Source: Bog-532 sp963775825 (GTDB lineage Bacteria > Actinomycetota > Actinomycetes > Streptosporangiales > Streptosporangiaceae). From it: a stretch of DNA of 64,000 nt. The number at the start of each line of letters is the position of its first letter. The stretch's first letter is position 1. The notes under the pieces were generated by a model. That model made no database searches. It was not told where the DNA came from and saw only the letters and a program-made list of their open reading frames with translations. The translations under genes were made by a program, and so were the position numbers. Shown here in pieces: positions 25,295-34,804 of the stretch. Where the stretch lies: NCBI GenBank assembly GCA_963775825.1, contig CAVZKY010000037.1:124001-188000 (forward strand), in the 5' to 3' direction.

Positions 25295-25419
25295 CCAAGA
25301 GGGCCAGATCACCCTGCCGGGGTGAAGAGACCGGAAGCCGCTACCGCCAGATTGAGCGTGTGGGCGTGCCCGTCGCCGAAGTCGCTCATCGGCAGGTATT
25401 GCCGCTGAAAAGAGGCAAG

Positions 25420-27371
25420 ATGACTGACACCGCTTCCCCCGCTGCCAAAGGCCAGACCGCAACGGGGCAGGCCCAGACGAGCCTGTTCCCGCCGATCGCC
25501 GACTACGCATTCCTGTCGAACTGCGAGCAGAGCTGCCTGATCGCGCCGGACGGATCAGTCGAATGGCTGTGCCTGCCGCGGCCCGATTCCCCCAGCGTGT
25601 TCGGGGCGCTGCTGGACCGGACCGCCGGCATGTTCCGGTTCGGTCCCGGTACCACCCACGTCCCGCAGAACCGCCGGTACGTGCCGGGGACGAATGTGCT
25701 GGAAACAACCTGGCAGACCCCGACGGGGTGGCTGGTCGTCCAGGACTTCCTGGCCGTCGGCCCGGTCTCGCACGAGGGACGCCGGCCCGACTACCACCGC
25801 GCCCCGGCTGATTTCGGCGCCGTCGGGGCGCTGGTGCGGATCGCGACCTGCATCAGCGGCCGGGTCGAGGCCGTGGTGAACTGCGGGCCGATCTTCAACT
25901 ACGGGACCGTCGGCGGCACCTGGAGCTACTCCGGCAACGGGTACGACGCGATGACCGTCGTCGCCGCGGAGGGGGACACGCAGCTCACCCTGGCGGGCAG
26001 CATCCCGCTCGGCGTGCTGGGCGCCCGCTGTTACGGCCGCACGACCCTCGCCCAGGGACAGTCGGCGTTCGTCGCCCTGTCCTGGGGAGATGCCCGGGCG
26101 CCGGCGAACCAGGACGAGGCGTTCAGCGCGCTGAAGACCACGGTCGATTACTGGCGTGACTGGCTGAGCTCGGCCAAGGTCCCCGACCATCCGTGGAAGC
26201 CCTACCTCGACCGCAGCGCCCTGACCCTGAAGGGGCTCAGCTACGCCCCCACCGGCGCCATCATGGCCGCGGCGACGACCTCGCTGCCGGAAACGCCCGG
26301 CGGGGCGCGCAACTGGGACTACCGGTTCACCTGGATCAGGGACTCGTCGTTCATGCTCCGGGCGCTGTATCACCTGGGCTTCGACTGGGAGGCGATCGAG
26401 TACTGGGGCTTCGTCCTGGACGCGGTCACCGCGGGGGATCTCAACCGCCGGCCCGAGCTGCAGATCATGTACGGCATCGCCGGGGAACGTGACCTGACCG
26501 AGCACACGCTGGACCACCTGTCCGGGTGGCGCGGGGCGCGCCCGGTCCGGGTCGGCAACGGGGCCTGGAATCAGCAGCAGCACGACGTCTGGGGCATGAT
26601 CATCGACGCCCTCGACGTCCAGTTCCACCTGGCGGCCACCCAGATCGCGTCGCCGGTGTGGGAAGGACTCGCCACCTTCGTGGACGCCGCGCTGCAGCAC
26701 TGGCGGGAGCCCGACCAGGGCATCTGGGAAGTCCGCGGTGACCCCAAGGACTTCGTCGCGTCAAAGGTCATGTGCTGGGTGGCGGCCGCGCGGGGCGCCG
26801 ATCTCGCCGAGGAGCGGGGCGCAGGCCGAGCCGCGCCCAGCGCTGGCGGGCGGGCGCCGACGAGATCAAGGCCGAGGTGCTGGAGAAGGGCGTGTCCGAC
26901 CGGGGGGTGTTCCGGCAGCACTACGAGACCGACGATCTCGACGCCTCGCTGCTGCTGCTGCCGATCTTCGGATTCCTGCCCCCCGACGACAAGCGCATCA
27001 TCGCGACCGTCCTGGCCATCGCCGACGAGCTGACCCAGGACGGCCTGGTCCTGCGCTACAAGGTGGAGGGCACCGACACCGGGTTCTCCGGTGACGAAGG
27101 CACGTTCACCATCTGCTCCTTCTGGCTGGTGACCGCGCTGGCCATGATCGGCGAGCAGCACCGCGCGCGCGCCCTGTGCGAGAAGCTGCTGTCCTTCGCC
27201 GGGCCCCTGATGCTGTACGCGGAAGAGATCGACGCGACCACCGGCCAGCATCTTGGCAACTTCCCGCAGGCGTTCACGCATCTGGCGCTGATCGAGGCGG
27301 TGTCGCTGATCATCGAGACCGAGCGCGCAGGCGCGTCCGGTCCCTCATACAATCCGCCCCCCGTCATATAA
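25420..27371 (+). pseudogene. Glycoside hydrolase family 15 (glucoamylase/trehalase-like), one frameshift
   Basis: Two frames combine into about 650 residues. N-terminal domain: IADYAFLSNCEQSCLIAPDGSVEWLCLPRPDSPSVF; catalytic (alpha/alpha)6 barrel: RNWDYRFTWIRDSSF, GNGAWNQQQHDVWG, and YKVEGTDTGFSGDEGTFTICSFW, where the general-base Glu region lies. GH15 members of this actinobacterial type hydrolyse glucosides or trehalose. The frame changes near 26820, after WVAAARGADLAEERG, and resumes at QRWRAGADEIKAEV. The ATG at 25420 has AAGAGG seven bases before it. Two DUF202 genes follow closely. One missing or extra base explains the break; the rest is fully conserved, so error is likely. Confidence 0.82.
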
Positions 27372-27404
27372 AGGGGGAAGATCAGGCACCGGAGAGGAGC
27401 CGGG

Positions 27405-27830
27405 ACGGACCCCAGCGGGCACGAAAGCACGGACTCCAGCAGTCACGAAACCTCAGCCAGCCCCGCGGCTCCCGCGGGGCTGGCTGACGCTGAGCCGGAC
27501 GCCCGGTTCACGTTCGCCAACGAGCGGACGTTCCTCGCCTGGAGCCGTACCGCGCTCGCGCTGGTGACCGCCGGGCTCGCGATCGTCCAGCTGCTGCCGG
27601 CCTTCCCCGGTGTCCCCTGGGGCCGGCGCATCATCGGAACCCCGCTGATCCTCCTCGGCTCGGCCGTCGCCATCGTCAGCTACCTCGAATGGATGGCCAA
27701 TCAGCGGGCACTTCGCCACGGTGAGCCGGTGGTCCGCTCGCGGCTGCCCTGGATCCTGGCCGTGACCATCGCGGCCGTTGGGCTGATCGCCGTGGCGCTT
27801 TCCCTGCTGTCCGGGGTGGTGGAGCACTGA
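27405..27830 (+). CDS. DUF202 membrane protein with non-canonical start (ACG?)
   Basis: The frame opens after a stop at 27369 and contains no ATG, GTG or TTG before the conserved core FANERTFLAWSRTALALV (about residues 33-50 from ACG). A very strong GGAGAGGAG (27391-27399) lies five bases before ACG 27405, where an ATG would be expected. The product would be about 141 residues with three membrane segments, matching the DUF202/YidH family of unknown function. The first internal GTG (27564) would remove the first helix and its signature. The gene overlaps the next DUF202 gene and follows GH15 by 33 bases. Whether ACG truly initiates, or is a mutation or sequencing error, is open. Confidence 0.65.
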   Translation, partial: TDPSGHESTDSSSHETSASPAAPAGLADAEPDARFTFANERTFLAWSRTALALVTAGLAIVQLLPAFPGVPWGRRIIGTPLILLGSAVAIVSYLEWMANQRALRHGEPVVRSRLPWILAVTIAAVGLIAVALSLLSGVVEH

Positions 27831-28138
27831 CGGCGCCCGCGGACGACATCGAGGACGCCGATCCCGGCCTTGCGCGGGCGAGGACGGCGCTGTCCTGGAC
27901 GCGGACGGCGATCTCGTTCGCGGCTCTGGGGGCCGCCATCCTCAAGAGCCGCCCGTACGCGGGCATCCCGATCCTGATCCTCAGCGGCCTGGTCTGGGCC
28001 ATGGGCCAGCTGGTCCGGGCACCGGGCACGGCCCGGGTCAGGTCCCGCCGGCTGCTGGTGATCGCCGTAGCCATCACCGGCGTTTCGATCGTGGCGCTGG
28101 TGATTGCGCTGCTCAGTCCCGAGCCCGGCATCCGCTGA
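27830..28138 (+). CDS. Second DUF202 membrane protein with non-canonical start (ACG/CTG?)
   Basis: About 102 residues. The core DADPGLARARTALSWTRTAISFAALGAA carries the RTxLxWxRT signature of DUF202, followed by two further membrane segments. The frame is open from 27725, yet has no ATG/GTG/TTG until an ATG inside the second helix. ACG at 27830 overlaps the stop of the previous gene (CTGACG, the position usually held by TGATG), and GGAG lies five bases ahead; CTG 27827 is the alternative. The second gene in a row with ACG at the optimal spot makes chance less attractive. Function unknown; likely coexpressed with the first DUF202 and GH15. Confidence 0.6.
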   Translation, partial: TAPADDIEDADPGLARARTALSWTRTAISFAALGAAILKSRPYAGIPILILSGLVWAMGQLVRAPGTARVRSRRLLVIAVAITGVSIVALVIALLSPEPGIR

Positions 28139-28233
28139 GACTCTCAGTCCGGCGGCCGCCGACAGCCGCCGAGCTGCGCGAGGTCATCGACGCCGACGAC
28201 TACTTCACTGCGGGCGCCCGGGCGCTGGCGTCA

Positions 28234-29076
28234 TTATCCGACGCTCGATGGGGGCCTGGGCGCGAAGGACATGAGCTGGTCCTGTCCCTTGCTGACCACT
28301 CCATAGCTCGCCTCGGGCACCTCGATCCACGCGCCGGGGAGATCACCGACGGGCTCCGAGACCACCAGCCGCGCGTCATCGGACACCTGCCGCAGAATCT
28401 CCCGTTCGGGATACAGCTCTCTGAGCGTGCGGACGTCGCGGTTGAAGAACAGCGACCGGGATTTGCCCTCGGTGGAGTAGCGGAACGCCCATATGCTCTC
28501 GCCGTTGGTGGTCGCGATCGTGCCCTGGAACGGATACCTGACGCCATGCTGCTGGCCGCGGGCCTCGATGAACCCGATGGTGCGCGCGACCGCCCCGGGC
28601 GGATTGTCCGCCAGGCCGAAGGTGAGCGCCAGGTAGAACAGGATCTCGCTGTCCGTCTGGCCCTTGATCTCCGGGAACAGCGATTCGTCGATAGCCAGCA
28701 CCGCGTCGCGTTTGTACGTCGCGAAGCCGTCGACGAATCCGTTGTGCATCCACAGCCAGCGGCCGTACCGGAACGGGTGGCAGTTCGTCTGCTGAACGGC
28801 CGACCCGATCGCCGCGCGGATATGGGTGAAGAACAGCGGCGAGGTCACGTGGCCCGTGAGCTCGCGGAGGTTCTGGTCATTCCAGGCCGGCTCGGTGCCG
28901 TGGAAGACCCCGGGGGTGGGCGCGGCGTCATACCAGCCGACGCCGAATCCGTCGCCGTTCGTGGTCTCGGCCCCCAGCTTGGAGTGCAGGCTCTGGTCGA
29001 TCAGCGAGTGGACCGGGGTGTAGAGCACCTCTGAGAGCAAGATGGGTGAACCGCTGTAAGCGAGCCAGCGACACAT
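28234..29076 (-). CDS. Class II glutamine amidotransferase
   Basis: 280 residues with an N-terminal nucleophile hydrolase fold. Cys2 after the initiating Met (MCRWLAYSG) is the expected nucleophile; TTNGDGFGVGWY, FFTHIRAA, NCHPFRYGRWLWMHNG and TDSEILFYL are the YafJ-type (GATase_4) motifs. The family hydrolyses the amide of glutamine or gamma-glutamyl compounds; no partner synthase domain is present. The frame is open upstream, but ATG 29076 is fixed by Cys2 and by GGGG six bases before it. Its neighbours are a glutaminase remnant and glutamate decarboxylase, so this stretch groups three glutamine/glutamate functions. Confidence 0.88.
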   Translation of the reverse strand: MCRWLAYSGSPILLSEVLYTPVHSLIDQSLHSKLGAETTNGDGFGVGWYDAAPTPGVFHGTEPAWNDQNLRELTGHVTSPLFFTHIRAAIGSAVQQTNCHPFRYGRWLWMHNGFVDGFATYKRDAVLAIDESLFPEIKGQTDSEILFYLALTFGLADNPPGAVARTIGFIEARGQQHGVRYPFQGTIATTNGESIWAFRYSTEGKSRSLFFNRDVRTLRELYPEREILRQVSDDARLVVSEPVGDLPGAWIEVPEASYGVVSKGQDQLMSFAPRPPSSVG

Positions 29077-29185
29077 GGGGCGTCCCCTTCGGCCGTGCAC
29101 TGGAGCGCTGAGCAGCCGGGGCAAGGTGGCCCAGGCGGGCTCCATGGTGCCTGCGCGCAGGCTATGGCCCCGGCCGCGCGGCCAG

Positions 29186-29206
29186 CATCCCTCGTGGCGG
29201 GTGACC
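29186..29206. promoter_or_regulatory. Shared palindrome site 4 (half-site)
   Basis: CATCCCT - CGTGGCG - GGTGACC. The right arm GGGTGA is complete and the left arm is degenerate. It is 110 bp upstream of the amidotransferase. The stretch CCCTCGTGGCGGGTGAC is repeated exactly at site 8 (38687-38702), which supports a shared origin. Confidence 0.35.
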
Positions 29207-29230
29207 TGGCCGCGCGGCCGACGGCTCGAG

Positions 29231-29428
29231 TGGCTGTACGACGTAGGCCTCCCCGGTAAAAGCGGAGTCGGAGGAGGCATCGTGACGGTGTCGCCGGGCA
29301 AGGGCAGCATTGGCACGTTCTCCCCGCCGCTCGATGAAGCCGGCAACAGCGTGCGGGGCCAGCGGATCACCAGGTACCTCTCAGAGGCGCTCGGGCTCAA
29401 CCTCTTTGCCTCGGCTCCCGCGGCCTGA
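29231..29428 (+). pseudogene. Glutaminase, C-terminal remnant
   Basis: The frame from WLYDVGLPGKSGVGGGIV through FSPPLDEAGNSVRGQ to LGLNLF and a TGA matches the C-terminal 65 or so residues of serine-dependent beta-lactamase-fold glutaminases (GlsA/YbaS): PAKSGVGGG, FSPPLDxxGNSVRG and the final helix are hallmarks. The N-terminal three quarters, including the catalytic SxxK, are missing; upstream sequence in the same frame is Arg/Pro-rich and unrelated. The fragment lies between the amidotransferase and a YrhK-like membrane gene, two kilobases from gadB. Glutaminase plus glutamate decarboxylase form an acid-resistance pair in other bacteria, so a once-complete acid module seems eroded here. 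Confidence 0.65.
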
Positions 29429-29452
29429 CCTGGCCGGCCCGTATCGGCCAGG

Positions 29453-30292
29453 TCAGGGCTTGCTGCTGGTGGGGGCCAGGGCGGGGACGTTGCCTTCCGC
29501 GGTGCGTTCGGGCAGCAGCAGCAGCGCACCGGCGAGGAAGCACAGCGCGCCGATAAAGGTACCCAGATTCGACCGCTCGGCGTTGCGGAGCTGGCCGGTC
29601 ACCGGGCTGATGTAGCCGGCCACGGCGGACACGCCGAAAGCCACGGAGCCGACGAGGTTGAGCAGCGTGATCCACCATCCCCAGGACCGGGGCTGCCAGC
29701 CGGCCCAGCCGTGGCAGACCTCGAACCAGGCCAGGGCGCTGGCCACCAGGAAGCAGACGGAGCCGATGGCATCGGGCCGCCACACGTGCTGATGCGCGGC
29801 CGAGGCGGTGAGGTCGACCCGTACCGCGTTCCCGGTGCTGAGGTTGAAGAACACGGTCCCGGCCAGCTGGATCGCCGTCGCCCACCAGTCGATCCGGCGG
29901 GGCTGGAAGACGAAGAAGCGCCGCTGGTCCGCGTGCGATGGCTGCGGGCCCGCGTCCACGGCCTCCCGGTAGGTCAGAAAACCAGCCGCGGTGAAGAACA
30001 GGGAACCGATGAAGTAGGTGCCGGCGTCCCAGCGGGTCCCCACGGCACCGGCGTAGCCGGGGACCGCGCCGAGGGCGAACAGCAGCGAGCCCACCGCGAA
30101 CAGGACAGCGATCCACCAGTCCCGCGCCCGGGGGGCCCACCACGTCGAGCCGGCCGCCGCGGCGTCCTGCAAGTGCTTGCGGTGGCGGCGGGAATCCCAG
30201 TGCGCCACCACGCCGTCCGGGCGGACGTGCTCGACGAAGGTCACGAAGGGGCCGACCCGGCCCTGCCGGGCATCGCGCTCCCGCACGGACAT
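29453..30292 (-). CDS. Multi-pass membrane protein, YrhK-like repeats
   Basis: 279 residues with about six or seven hydrophobic segments arranged as similar pairs: WWIAVLFAVGSLLFALG, YFIGSLFFTAAGFLTYRE, WWATAIQLAGTVFFNLST, AIGSVCFLVASALAWFE, WWITLLNLVGSVAFGVSA and IGALCFLAGALLLLP. The pattern W-W-x-x-x-x-x-x-x-G-(S/T), helix, then I-G-S-x-x-F resembles the YrhK domain repeated three times. An N-terminal basic stretch HWDSRRHRKH is cytoplasmic. Function unknown. ATG 30292 is chosen. It is divergent from gadB, sharing palindrome site 5; a membrane protein co-regulated with glutamate decarboxylase might take part in acid or osmotic response, which is inference. Confidence 0.75.
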   Translation of the reverse strand: MSVRERDARQGRVGPFVTFVEHVRPDGVVAHWDSRRHRKHLQDAAAAGSTWWAPRARDWWIAVLFAVGSLLFALGAVPGYAGAVGTRWDAGTYFIGSLFFTAAGFLTYREAVDAGPQPSHADQRRFFVFQPRRIDWWATAIQLAGTVFFNLSTGNAVRVDLTASAAHQHVWRPDAIGSVCFLVASALAWFEVCHGWAGWQPRSWGWWITLLNLVGSVAFGVSAVAGYISPVTGQLRNAERSNLGTFIGALCFLAGALLLLPERTAEGNVPALAPTSSKP

Positions 30293-30361
30293 CGGCGTCC
30301 CATCTGATCGGTTTAACCCACCCTGCCCTAATAGCAGACTGCCCGGCCCTGATGCTGGTGA

Positions 30362-30382
30362 CCTCACCCGCCATAGGTGATG
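30362..30382. promoter_or_regulatory. Shared palindrome site 5
   Basis: CCTCACC - CGCCATA - GGTGATG; one mismatch to TCACCC-N5-GGGTGA (AGGTGA). It lies 70 bp upstream of the YrhK-like gene and 113 bp upstream of gadB, between the two divergent starts. The reverse complement is nearly identical to site 6, including the TATGGCG/TATAGCG spacer. Confidence 0.7.
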
Positions 30383-30494
30383 TGTGCGTGCGCAAGGGCA
30401 GCCAGCATGACGGGTAGTGCCGCCTCCGGCCGAACAGCGAATGCCACGGCACGGGATCACGGGGCGGGTGTTCCGATCGAGAAGGCGGGCGATT

Positions 30495-31895
30495 ATGGCG
30501 TTGCACGAACGTGACACGGTCCGTGCCCAGATTGAGGACTGCGTGTTCGCTGACCGGGACCTGACCAGGCCGGTCGCCAAGTACCGGTTCCCCGCAGACG
30601 GAACGTTGCCCAGGGACGCGTTCCAGCTGGTGGCGGACGAGCTGATGCTCGATGGCAACGCGCGGCAGAACCTGGCCACGTTCTGCCAGACGTGGGAGGA
30701 ACCCGAGGTTCATGGCCTGATGTCTTTGTCGATCAACAAGAACCTGATCGACAGGGACGAGTACCCGCAGGCCGCCGAGATCGAGCGGCGGTGCGTGCAC
30801 ATGATGGCCGACCTGTGGAACGCGCCCGAGGCGGCCAACACCGTGGGCACCTCGGCCATCGGCTCCTCCGAGGCCTGCATGCTGGCGGGGATGGCGGCCA
30901 AGTGGCGGTGGCGGGCCAAGCGCCGAGCCGACGGCAAGCCAACCGACAGGCCGAACATGGTGTGCGGCCCGGTCCAGGTGGTATGGCACAAGTTCGCTCG
31001 CTACTGGGACATCGAGATGCGTGAGGTCCCGATGTCACCCGGCCACTACATGATGGATCCGGCCTCGATGCTGGAACGAGTGGACGAGAACACGATCATG
31101 GTCGTGCCGACACTTGGCGTCACCTACACCGGCGCGTACGAGCCGGTGGAGGAGCTGTCGAAGGCGCTGGACAAGCTGCAGGCCGACACCGGCCTGGACA
31201 TCGACATTCACGTGGACGGGGCCAGCGGCGGTTTCCTCGCCCCGTTCTGCGCGCCCGGGGTCGTCTTCGACTTCCGGCTGCCCCGGGTCAAGTCGATCAG
31301 CGCCTCGGGGCACAAGTTCGGGCTGGCTCCGCTGGGTGTCGGCTGGGTCATCTTCCGGGACAGTAGCGAGCTCCCCGAAGACCTCATCTTCCACGTCAAC
31401 TACCTGGGCGGCGACATGCCGGTGTTCCAGATCAACTTCTCCCGGCCGGCCGGTCAGATCATCGCCAGCTACTACAACTTTCTCCGGCTCGGTCACGACG
31501 GCTACCGCCGCATCCACCAGGCGTCCTACGACATCGGCCAGTACCTCGCCGCCGAGATCGTCAAGCTCGGCCCCTTCGACCTGCTGTGTGACAGCAACCC
31601 GAACACGGGGATTCCGACGGTCACCTGGCGGATCCGCGACGGCGTGGACCCCGGCTATACCCTGTTCGACCTGGCCGACCGGCTGCGAACCCAGGGATGG
31701 CAGGTGCCTGCCTACACCCTGACCGGGACGGCCTCTGACATCGCGGTGCAGCGCATCCTGGTCCGGCTCGGCGTCAGCCAGGACATGGCGGCCTTGCTGC
31801 TGGACGACTTCCGGGACGCCGTGGCCCACTTCACGAAGCACCCCGTCACCGTGTCCATGACGAAGGAGGAATCCAGCGGGTTCAGCCACCTGTAG
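30495..31895 (+). CDS. gadB: Glutamate decarboxylase
   Basis: PLP enzyme converting glutamate to GABA and CO2 with proton consumption, a classic acid-resistance reaction. 466 residues, the usual length. PLP-binding Lys274 lies in SISASGHKFG; the preceding IHVDGASGGFLAPF holds the Asp that pairs with the pyridine nitrogen, and GTSAIGSSEACMLAGMAAKWRWR binds phosphate. The C-terminus FTKHPVTVSMTKEESSGFSHL contains a His near the end as in pH-controlled GADs. Start ATG 30495 has AGAAGG upstream. No glutamate/GABA antiporter is adjacent, though antiporter and ClC genes lie 6-8 kb on. Downstream is element copy B. Confidence 0.95.
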   Translation: MALHERDTVRAQIEDCVFADRDLTRPVAKYRFPADGTLPRDAFQLVADELMLDGNARQNLATFCQTWEEPEVHGLMSLSINKNLIDRDEYPQAAEIERRCVHMMADLWNAPEAANTVGTSAIGSSEACMLAGMAAKWRWRAKRRADGKPTDRPNMVCGPVQVVWHKFARYWDIEMREVPMSPGHYMMDPASMLERVDENTIMVVPTLGVTYTGAYEPVEELSKALDKLQADTGLDIDIHVDGASGGFLAPFCAPGVVFDFRLPRVKSISASGHKFGLAPLGVGWVIFRDSSELPEDLIFHVNYLGGDMPVFQINFSRPAGQIIASYYNFLRLGHDGYRRIHQASYDIGQYLAAEIVKLGPFDLLCDSNPNTGIPTVTWRIRDGVDPGYTLFDLADRLRTQGWQVPAYTLTGTASDIAVQRILVRLGVSQDMAALLLDDFRDAVAHFTKHPVTVSMTKEESSGFSHL

Positions 31896-31936
31896 CAGCC
31901 TCGCCGTGCCCGGCGCCCCGCCCCCGAGCACCGCCG

Positions 31937-32085
31937 CTTCCGGGGTGCAATCTCAGGGATATTCGCTGACGATGCTCCCCGTAGCACCGGCGCCCCGGCG
32001 GCCGGGGGCACCTCCAGCGTCACAGGAGACCCAACGCGGCTCAGCTGCCTCCGATCCAGCCCGGCGTTAAAACTCACGTGCGGAA
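31937..32085 (+). repeat. Dispersed intergenic element, copy B
   Basis: About 149 bp matching copy A at 598-760 in the same orientation. GGGCACCTCCAGCGTCACAG is identical in both. Differences include a longer GC-rich loop (CCCCGGCGGCCGGGGG) and AACTCACGTGCGG at the right end, which agrees better with copy C. Like copy A, it sits in a convergent gap, downstream of gadB. Confidence 0.8.
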
Positions 32086-32456
32086 GACTCTGCCCGGACC
32101 CGTGGCGCAGGGGGTGAGCGCGCCCGGGGAAGGGGCTGCCCGGCCGCGTCGCGGGGAGGGCGGCGCGGCCGGGGCTGGGCGCCCCGCTGGACCATCAGGG
32201 GCGCCCTCGGGGAGAGGGCATGGCCAGCGGGGCGCGCTGTGGGGGCCTTTCCGGGCGGGCGTTAGGGCCGTGGCCGGAAAGGACCATCCACAGAATCAGC
32301 CACAGGCCTGACCGTTTACTGAAGTTTGCCCGCTTACAGCCTGAATCTTACCGATAAGTAACCTATGTGTCTGGCGAGCATCGTATGGCGGCTCGTAACG
32401 GGCGGGGTATGGCTGGCCATCTGGGCCGGAAATTCCCGGCGAGGTGTGCGAGAGAC

Positions 32457-32554
32457 AGGCGGAGCGGCACAGGCGGAGCGGCACAGGCGGAGCGGCACAG
32501 GCGGAGCGGCACAGGCGGAGCGGCACAGGCGGAGCGGCACAGGCGGAGCGGCAC
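32457..32554 (+). repeat. Seven perfect 14-bp tandem repeats
   Basis: Unit AGGCGGAGCGGCAC is repeated seven times without a mismatch, then decays into AGGCCAGGCGGCGC-type variants up to about 32590. Non-coding, 80-180 bp downstream of the glgX stop. Perfect identity suggests recent expansion. Confidence 0.9.
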
Positions 32555-32633
32555 AGGCCAGGCGGCGCAGGCCAGGCGGAGCGCGACGACGCCGGGCCGG
32601 CAGGTGCTCCCGGCCAGGCGTCGTTTAGCCTGG

Positions 32634-34800
<2,167 letters not shown>

Positions 34801-34804
<4 letters not shown>

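Larger units (their letters stand above)
25097..25419. promoter_or_regulatory. Divergent promoter gap with palindrome and short repeats
   Basis: The gap divides the small membrane gene from the GH15 gene. It holds palindrome site 3 (25159-25179) and three 19-20 bp tandem repeats (25236-25294) built on AACGGCGCCACCC. The upstream frame of GH15 is open through it but encodes low-complexity Arg/Pro residues. Confidence 0.55.
31896..32633. other. Convergent intergenic region with two repeat types
   Basis: 738 bp between the stops of gadB and glgX. It contains copy B of the dispersed element (31937-32085) and a 14-bp tandem array (32457-32554). Frames crossing it are Arg/Gly/Ala-rich artefacts. 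A short AT-richer block (about 32290-32400) separates the two repeats; nothing recognisable is in it. Confidence 0.6.

Noticed and set aside
28139..28233. Plus-strand peptide ELREVIDADDYFTAGARAL
   Set aside because: Protein-like over about 25 residues, but no start or ribosome site, and it continues as an antisense shadow of the amidotransferase.
32457..32590. Possible CRISPR or repeat-protein gene
   Set aside because: 14-bp direct repeats without spacers; frames encode only Arg/Ser/Gly/Ala repeats and have no ribosome site.
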